Positions 56,186-64,000 of a stretch of 64,000 bases of DNA are shown here, one piece after another (position 1 is the first letter of the stretch; each line of letters opens with the position of its first letter). Where the stretch lies: assembly GCA_021234155.1 (NCBI GenBank), contig JAJEKV010000020.1:17659018-17723017 (forward strand), given 5' to 3'. The translations under genes were made by a program, and so were the position numbers. The DNA is from Isoetes taiwanensis. Lineage: Eukaryota; Streptophyta; Lycopodiopsida; Isoetales; Isoetaceae. The notes beneath the pieces are model-generated. The model had not been told where the DNA came from and ran no database searches. It was given only the letters and a program-made list of their open reading frames with translations.

Positions 56186-58743
56186 AGGACCTCCAGATCA
56201 CTTGAGGTGATCAATCTGCACTGCAAAACATCTCTGAATTTGCAAGGAAATACCAAATCCACTAGAGTCCCTAAAGCAAAAGAAACTAGCAAACACTCAA
56301 ACATTCACCAAACCATGCATCTATTTCAAAAGCACTTGAAATCTTTACCAAGGTATGCTAGCCAATTCCAAAAAGCTGTTGTGAAAAAAGTCTACAGGGC
56401 AAAATGCTTCTGATTTCTCACAAATCAACTTCGACGGGTCAATTTTTGGTCAATGGCGGGGACGGTGAGCTCGATTTTGCCAAATGCTAACCAATGATCT
56501 TCTATGGTAGAAACAAATTCCCACACCTAGGTGTGCTCCACAGAGGTCATGTGCATATGCTCACTTAGTTCAAACAAAGCTTGAATTCTTCTTTGAAACA
56601 TGCATTAACAGAGTTTCAATGGCAATGTATCAGAAGCGTCCTTGCACTCTAATTGTCAATCCCCTTTCTTTTGTTTTCTCTGCTCTTAATACTCACTCAT
56701 CGATGCTTCTAATAGTTACTTGGATGCTAGAAATGCCTACAAACTAACGGATGATCGAAGAAAAGATCTATTCTTAGTCTTTTCCAAAGGACATATGTTT
56801 ACGCAGTCGTTTCAATTTTATCTCTAACTATGACTTAAACAAACACTAGTTGTATTCTGCTCAATTCCTTTATGCTCAATTGTAAATGACAATGCAGAGT
56901 AAAATGAGTTTAATCATAGTTTCACGGTCTTTTTCCCAAATTCCGATTTTCATTAAGTCAAAACAAGCAAATTCACAACACAAGGTGTTCAAGAATGTCC
57001 ATTTGGATCACCCAAGAACAACTCAATCAAAATAAACTTCAAGTTTCAAAAGATTCAAGGATATTTCATCACATATGCCTCAGATTTTGATTTCCGAAGC
57101 AGGAGGATCTTCTGCAAGCTCTGTAGACGTCACGACTTCACGTTCCTGGTCTTCAAATCCGCTTATGGCCCTCGAAAAAATTGAGTAGAACAAACCCTTT
57201 TAAAATCCCCCTCTCCCGGCGGATCTTGGCAAATTCGCAATCAATGCCACGGTTTTGGTTTAATTGAACTGTTCTTTAGGTGGAGTAGGACAAAACCGGC
57301 CAACAGATGCAATGATTACTTCGTTTGGCTCAACAGAATGGAGGTTTCTTGGCAAGTTCAAATTTTAGGGTTCAATGGATATATCCCATGGGGTAGAGAT
57401 CAAAAAATCAGATCGGGTGATATATAGCTCGATCTAGGTGGACTTGTAAATTGGCGTGTCTTGCCCGTGGGATCCGGTACCTCCACACGCCCCCCCACCG
57501 GGTGAGCCGTGGAGGGTGCTTGGATAGGCTGGAAAGGAATCTAGGTCGAGGGGTAGAATAGGAAATTTTTGTATTTTTTTTGGCAATGGGCACGGTTCCC
57601 AAGAAATGAAATTTGAAGGTCTATATAGGGTCTTTTTTGGAGATTTTTTGTGCCAGGTGGCATATTTTCATGGGAGCTTCAAGATGGCAAGGCCAAATTT
57701 TGGAAAAATAATACTTTGATTTTTGTTCAAAAAGGATGAATCAATGATGGTGGGCAAAGTCAATGGTGATGTGTGTTGGTCAAACAAGGCATTTTGCACG
57801 GATGGAATTTCAAGATTTCAAATGCCCCTTGATATTTTGATGATGAGGTGGCAATAGGTGAAAATGTAGTGGAGAGGTGGAAAAAATAGGTCAACTAGGG
57901 TAAACAAGGCTAGTAGGTTCACTTCCCAAAGGTAATTTGATCATTAGGTTGACCAATTTTGAGTTTGGTCAAAACTTGCCTAGTCATCATTTGATGATGT
58001 GGAGTGATGTGATGATGTGAAAATTTGGTGCTTAGGTGGCAACATGATGAATGAGACATGAAAGTGGCAAATGATGAGTGGACCAAAGTAGCTTTGGAGG
58101 TGATGACATGTATATCTAGTCATCATGCCATGTCACTTAGAGATGGTGACTAGGCATTTTGTGCTTTTGTGTTTTTGTGCTTAGCACATATGTTTTTTTT
58201 TTTTTTTTTTTGCTTTAGCTACTTGGTATGAAGTGTGTGATAATGGAATGGCAAGGCATGAGATGAAAATGATGATATGGAACTTGATGCTAGGCAACTT
58301 TTAGGTTTGACAACTCCCTTGGAAAATGTGCCCTAGGTAATGGTAGGTCAACTATGAAACAAATGGTTACATATGAAATACATGATGGTATAGGATGTGA
58401 AAATGCAATGAAGGTGAAAAAATAGGATAAAGGATGATGGTATGATGGAACAAAAGGCAAATAGAGAATCATCACAACATGAGAAAGATAAATACCATAT
58501 CATAGCTTGCCATCTTCACAGGGGTCTTCCAAACTTCACAAGTGCCTTCAGAGCTAGAGAATGCATTCAATCCTTGGAGTTTGAGTTGTGAACTTGTGTC
58601 TTGACTTAAAGTCATCCTTTGAGTTCTTCATCAGCATCTTTGGTCTTCAAATCTTTTGGTTTTCAGTATTCTTGGTCTTCAAATCTTTGCCTGTGATATT
58701 GCTCAGGAGCCTTGTATATGTTGCCTGCTATAGCCAGGCAACA
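56186..58743 (-). repeat. LTR of element 3 (approximate left limit)
   Basis: Begins in AGGACCTCCAGATCACTTGA, comparable to a position about 75 bases inside the element 2 LTR, and ends with the palindrome 58,719-58,743 (arms TGTTGCCTG/CAGGCAACA). Only 56,186-56,847 is shared with cassette A. No coding content seen; poly-T at 58,193-58,211. The left limit is uncertain because the pol cassette replaces the expected LTR start. Confidence 0.6.
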
Positions 58744-59520
58744 TGATGCTAAACAAAGGAAAGGATGTGGCTGGTCCCCTCAGCCTGTGATATTCAGTTA
58801 GAAAACTTGAGTATGAATATGAATATACAGACTGACAGGTAATCTTCAGAAACTGTTGGAATAATTGACATGATCAGCAGCAATATTCTTCTTGTTCTGT
58901 TTGAACTTGTGTTTCTGAGTTGCCTTTAGGTGAGTGACTATGGGAGGCAACTTTTGGTAGCAGCTTGACAAGACTTGGAAGCAATGGTCATATGTTTCAG
59001 GCTATAGTGATCAGATGGACGTGGAAGGAAAACAAATGAACCTGGAATGACACTTTAAAACTGTTAGTATATCTTCTGCAACAGCTTTTCTCCATGGATG
59101 CATAGCTGCTTGATGGAAATCTGCATTTGAAAAAGAATACAAGTCTCATGTATATGCAGGCTAAGTCATATTCTGATGAGTTTGATCGGTCGATGGATCA
59201 CGGCAAGTGGTGCAAAATGTTAGCATCAACAAGATAAACTTCGTGCTCGACTGGCGCGGTATTTTGTTTGAAATCGGCCTTCAATTAAAGCAACCACCTT
59301 CTCTCACGAAGTGTAAAGCGCTTAATAATAAAACCTACTTTACCTATAACTCTATGTTTTGTTTTATTTTCTTTCTCCCCTTTTTTTTTTTTTTTCTTTA
59401 TGTCTTTTATCATTTTAAACTTGAAATACTAACAAAGACTCTGACAACTATTGCTTTTCGGAATTATCATATACTTCCTAACTAAAAGCACTACAACATG
59501 TTTACTCAAATAAGATCAGT
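58744..59520 (-). other. Element 3 region between LTR and integrase
   Basis: Holds the conserved GGCTGAGGGGACCAGCC at 58,769-58,785, 25 bases from the LTR. Open frames are short and unremarkable. Confidence 0.55.
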
Positions 59521-62500
59521 GGATATGTTGCTCCCCAATACCTTTTCAAATGCAATGTGTTTATAGGATTAGCTAGCAATCTCTCCTGTGCCAATTTCTT
59601 GCGAAGAAGATAAGAACTTGTACCTGCAATTGCATGGATCTTGAAAGGACCTTCCCATAGGCCATCAAACTTACCTTTGAATCTTCCTTTGCTTTATTCC
59701 ACTTGAGTACCAATTCATCTACTTTGAAACTTCCTTGTAACTTGTGTGCAGCTTTGAAAGTTTGCTACATCCTTGGCCTTTTTCTTAGGTTCACATTCTC
59801 GACTTCCAGCCTCTCTTCTTCAAGCATAAGCAACTTCTCATAATTGTCTTTGTAAGCATCCTCTAGCTGCATTTGGATCTTCATTGCCAACTTTGGTGAT
59901 GGCAACTCTAGCTCAAGCTGGAACCCACGACTTCAACACCATAGACAAGGCTAAAAGGTGTATGGTTAGTAGCATTTTTCACGGTGGTCCTATATGCCCA
60001 CAATGCATCATGCGTTTAATATGCCAATCTTTTTATGAACTTCATTTTGTTTTTGTAGAATGCTCTTCAATACTTTATTTGTTGACTCGGCTTGCCCATT
60101 GCCTTGAGGATAATAGGCGAGAACTTTTCACATGTTTGACCTTTAATGCTTTGATTAAATTACTAATGACATCATTTATGAACTGCGTTCCCCTATCAGA
60201 TACAATTTTGAAAGGAATGCCAAACCTAGTGCATATGTGCTCATGCAAAAATCTAGCAGTTGTCAGAGCATTTGCCTGTCTAAGTGGAATTGCTTCCACC
60301 CATTTGGTAAAATAATCTGTAGCAACTAGGATGTATTCATGCCGACCTTGAGATTAGGAAATATAGGCCCTATAAAGTCCAATCCCCAAATTTGAAAAGG
60401 ACCAGGAGATACAATACCAGTGAGAGCAGTAGGTTGAAGGATTCTTCTACCATGAATTTGACATTTATGGCATCTTTTGATTGTCTCATAACAATCTTTG
60501 AACAAACTTGGCAGAAGTAACCTGACTGATGATCTTCTTTGCGGTGGTTTGGCTGCAAAATGCCCCCACAAATGCCTTTATGACATGCTTCCACAATCAG
60601 CTCGACTTGGATCTGTGACACATCTCAAAAGCACCCCATTATGATCAATCTTGCACAATACATCTCCTACCATCTTGAATGTTTTAGCTTTAGCTCTAAA
60701 TCTTCGGGTTTGCTTAGTATCCATGTTTTGAGCAGACTCTCCATTCTGAGAAATTCAATAAGGTCAAATTGCCAATCCTCATTCATCTTGCTAGATAAAA
60801 CAAGGTTGGTAGAGTCTCCAATCTCCTGAGGTATTTCCATGTCCTGCAATCCTTCAAAATCCTCAAATTCAAAAGCTCTCTCTGTAAGATAGTCACTAGG
60901 GCTCTTAATGGTTTTGATTGTTTTGACATTAAGATTATAATCTTGATTTTTGCAGAGCCCACTGCATAACTTGGCTTTGCTTTGACTTTTTACGAAATAA
61001 TAATGGAAGGGGATTTTGGTGCATAAGCACCTTTATCTCATTGTGTTGGACAATATGTCCAAGTCTTTGTAGGAACCACATTATTCCAGCAGCACTTTTT
61101 TCCAATCTAGCATATCTCATTTCTGTGTCTGACCATATCTTGCTTGTAAAGGCTATTATGCCATGATCTAGTAGTAGAAATGCCAAATGCCTTATTCTTG
61201 ATACTTATATAAACTTTAAAAGGAAGATTATGATCAGGTGGTTTTAAAGCTTCTGATTGAGAAATTGAGTGATGAGCAACTCAAAAGCGACTGGCACTCA
61301 CGGTGTCCAATTTACTTCCATATGTTTGCTCTCATGTTTCTTTGTACTTGCCTACTCTTGTGATTTGCTATAGGACCCATAATATGTGAGAAATTAGGTA
61401 CATAGATTCTTAAAAACTAGTAAGTCCCATAAAGCTCTTCACTTGCCTCAGATTTTGAGGTGGCACTACTTTCTTGAGTGCTTCCATCTTACCTTACGAG
61501 ACTTTGATTCCTTGAGCGGATACTTCATGTCCTAACAGACTCACCTTTTTGAACATAGAAAAATACACTTCTTTGGATTTAAACATACACCACTTTCCCT
61601 GCACGGACTCATGATCCACGGTTAGAAGTTTCATGTGTTGCTCTCTATCGGTGTTCCTAGGCAAAGGTCATCAAGAAACACCTAAATTTATCAAGAGGCA
61701 TGCTTTGAAAGATTTTATCCATAGCCCTTTGGAATGTAGCATATGCATTCATCAATCAAAGGGCATTTTTTGCATGGCAAAGGTTCCCCAAGGGTTATGA
61801 AGGAGGTCTTAGCTTGGTGCAGCTTCCTTGATTTTAATTTGATTAAAACCGAAAATCCATCTAGAAATGAATAAATCTCTTTACCATGTAGTTGCATGAA
61901 GCACTTCTTCTAGAAAGGGAAGTGGATAACTTGATCTTTTATAGTAGCCTTATTAAGGTCTCTATAATCTATGCATATCGTATAGTTTTGTTCTTTTTTC
62001 ACTTGGGTACTATGCATGACACCATTAGGTGTTTGTTATCTCGGTGATAACTTGACTTCTTTCATCTTTAATAATTCTTCTCTGATCAAAGTTAGCAAAG
62101 ATCTATTTATCTTTCTCAGTTTTTGCATGACAGGTTTAGTTCCTTCTTTCATCTTTATTTCAAACTCACATATCTCGGTTTTACACCTCTGAGGCTACAT
62201 TGTAATCCCATGCAAATACATCTTTCCATTCTTCAAAAATTCTTGTAATGATGCTTCTTTTTGAGTTTTAAACATATCTCCTAGAAACGAGTTCTAATCT
62301 CATCATTCTTGGTAATAGTCAGTTCCTTTACCTCTTTCTCTTGCTGTGCATCTATTACGAGAATGGGATGTAGTTGTGCAATCTCTTCATCATGTTCCAA
62401 CTCTTCTTCTTTGATAGCTCCTTCAGCAAGGTAATCCGGCAACACATACGCATAGGGCATCACGCTTCACAATTTTCATCTCTTGGTATGTAATTCAAAC

Positions 62501-64000
62501 TCCATTTGTTAAATTTGCTCAACCAGCTCAAGGCTTCTTCTTTCAAAGAAGCTGCATTTCTTGATTCTTGGCTTGATACTCACCATTGACTGCTTTTGCA
62601 TATCAATTGAGAATCACCATAAATGGTTACCTCTGTTAGTCCTAATGAAATAGCTTCTTGCGGGCCAGCCAAAAGGGCTCTGTACTCGACCATGTTGGAG
62701 GTTATGCCAACATGTATCCTGCCAACTTTTGAAAGCAATCTGTTAGCACAATCTTTGATTATAGCGGAAGAAGATGCCACCCCAAATTTTTAACGGATAT
62801 TCCACCATCAAACCCGGATGACACGGAATTCTTGTGATCTATTGAGTTAGAAGAGTAAGAGGGTACCAGTTCATCTAGAAGATCCATAGCTAAAGGTAGT
62901 TTATAAAATTCCATGGTGCTTTGTTCGAGCATTTCTTCTTCAAAAACTCTGAGATATTAGTACTCCACGACTTGTTGTAGAGAGTTGTCTTTTACTCCAT
63001 CAGATATGGTACATTCTCCTTTTGACCATAAGTCGGCATCAACTGTAGACATCCATCTCCTGCCAAGCAACAAGTCATAAATGTCGGTAGTCTTTGTTGC
63101 CAAACTCGAAAGCAAACCAAAAAAGCTGGCTTGAACCACAATCCCTTGGTTTCCACCGCACACCTCGTAACAACACCTAAAGGCATGATTTTAGCATTAG
63201 AAAATGATCTTAACACCATTGGTGAAGGTTTTGTGATCTTTAAACCACATTTTTGCATTATATCTTTGAGGCATCACATTCAGAGAAGAACCAAAACTCT
63301 AGGAAGTTGATGAGCACCAATTTTTGCTGAACATGTAAAGGCACCAGGGTCTTCCTCTTCCTGAGTTAGTACAATTTCAGAAGCAAAAGAAACTGTTTCT
63401 ACATTACTAGAGTTGATTACTTTACGCCTATAACTAGGAGCAATCCTCAACAAAGTTAATAAATCCAAAGTCACCTTAGAATTCTTAAGAATATGTTCAA
63501 AGTCATCCAAATCTTTATCTTTTCTCCGGAATCTTTTTGAGGAGGGGAGCTATTACCTGATAAGCTTGATCTTCTTTTTGAATTTCTTTCTCTTGGTGCT
63601 TGACTGAGTTTGCATCCTTCTTGTTCTCAGCCATAGCTCTAGTTTGTCTTGCCATATTTGCTTCTGGAATGCTTCTTCTTCCAAGAATCTTCTGATGGAT
63701 GCACTAGTCTCGGCTTTTTTTGCCTTGTTCTTGTTTCTCCAAATACTCCTTCACCAAGCATCTATCCTCATAATGGCCAATCTTTTTTGAGAACTTGCAC
63801 TTTGGGCAAACCTTTTCCATAATGACCTTTCTTCCCACACTTCAAGCAAGCCTGTAATAACAAATGTCACTAGGGTGAGTATTCTTGGTACAATGAATGC
63901 GGGGTGGAGAAGTTTTTATGCTATTTTTCATCTCCATGAGTTGCTTAGTCAACTGCTATATAGTTTCGATCATCTTGACCATCTCAGCTTTTGATTCATT
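59521..64000 (-). pseudogene. gag-pol: Element 3 gag-pol, degenerate, continues past the right edge
   Basis: Minus-strand order from the right edge: zinc-knuckle region (63,740-63,990), leader VTLDLLTLLRIAPSYRRKVI (63,280-63,510), protease region with LLLAGDGCLQL/LLGRRWMSTVDA (62,957-63,260), plant-type RNase H (62,420-62,800; GITSNMVEYRALLAG and IYGDSQLICK), reverse transcriptase (61,450-62,200), degenerate RNase H (60,935-61,200; LEKSAAGIMWFL), and integrase (59,600-60,600; QIWGLDFIGP, ICTRFGIPFKIVSDRGTQFI, NDVISNLIKALKVKH). Heavily broken by indels. It has the same domain order as elements 1 and 2 in a diverged family. Confidence 0.85.

Overview
The window is plant nuclear DNA, dominated by transposable elements. 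The evidence is a captured fragment of a PIN auxin-efflux carrier, an intron-rich host gene of the plant FAM114/DUF719 type, PIF/Harbinger and Helitron remnants, an L1-type LINE, and large Ty3/gypsy elements with an extra RNase H domain, as in the plant Tat lineage. I cannot name the species. Copies of the same repeat differ mainly at CAG/CTG trinucleotides, which looks like long-read base-calling error at methylated CHG sites. Many frame breaks may therefore not be real.

Layout. 1-2,068: noncoding low-complexity and duplicated sequence. 2,072-5,784: a complete PIF/Harbinger-type transposon (31-bp perfect inverted ends, TAA target duplication). It keeps only the last transposase exon and carries pieces of at least three host genes: a class III (SIRT5-like) sirtuin exon, two exons of the AP-1 clathrin adaptor mu subunit, and the first exon of a PIN carrier. 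6,164-8,914: the one intact host gene, nine exons, about 496 residues. 10,126-22,619: five tandem copies of a 2.5-kb chimeric unit, each a Helitron helicase fragment fused to an LTR. The LTR of the last copy is the 3' LTR of a full retrotransposon (element 1, 21,309-38,563, target duplication CCTGT). Its gag is split by a second complete retrotransposon (element 2, 26,408-36,650, target duplication GCCTT).

38,564-42,872: repeats, including a cluster of 24-bp palindromes, minisatellites, and a second Helitron fragment with an inversion. 42,873-64,000: broken Ty3/gypsy pieces (two copies of an inverted pol cassette, a facing LTR pair, a third element running off the right edge) and a degenerate L1 LINE at 50,530-53,614.

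The gypsy elements share an unusual design. Domain order is protease, then a plant/archaeal-type RNase H, then reverse transcriptase, a native RNase H that has lost catalytic aspartates, and (where present) integrase. Each LTR family starts with its own palindrome. A conserved hairpin holds the only purine tract near the 3' LTR, about 25 bases upstream of it. The strongest candidates for new biology are this architecture, the multi-gene Pack-type Harbinger element and the Helitron-LTR tandem array.
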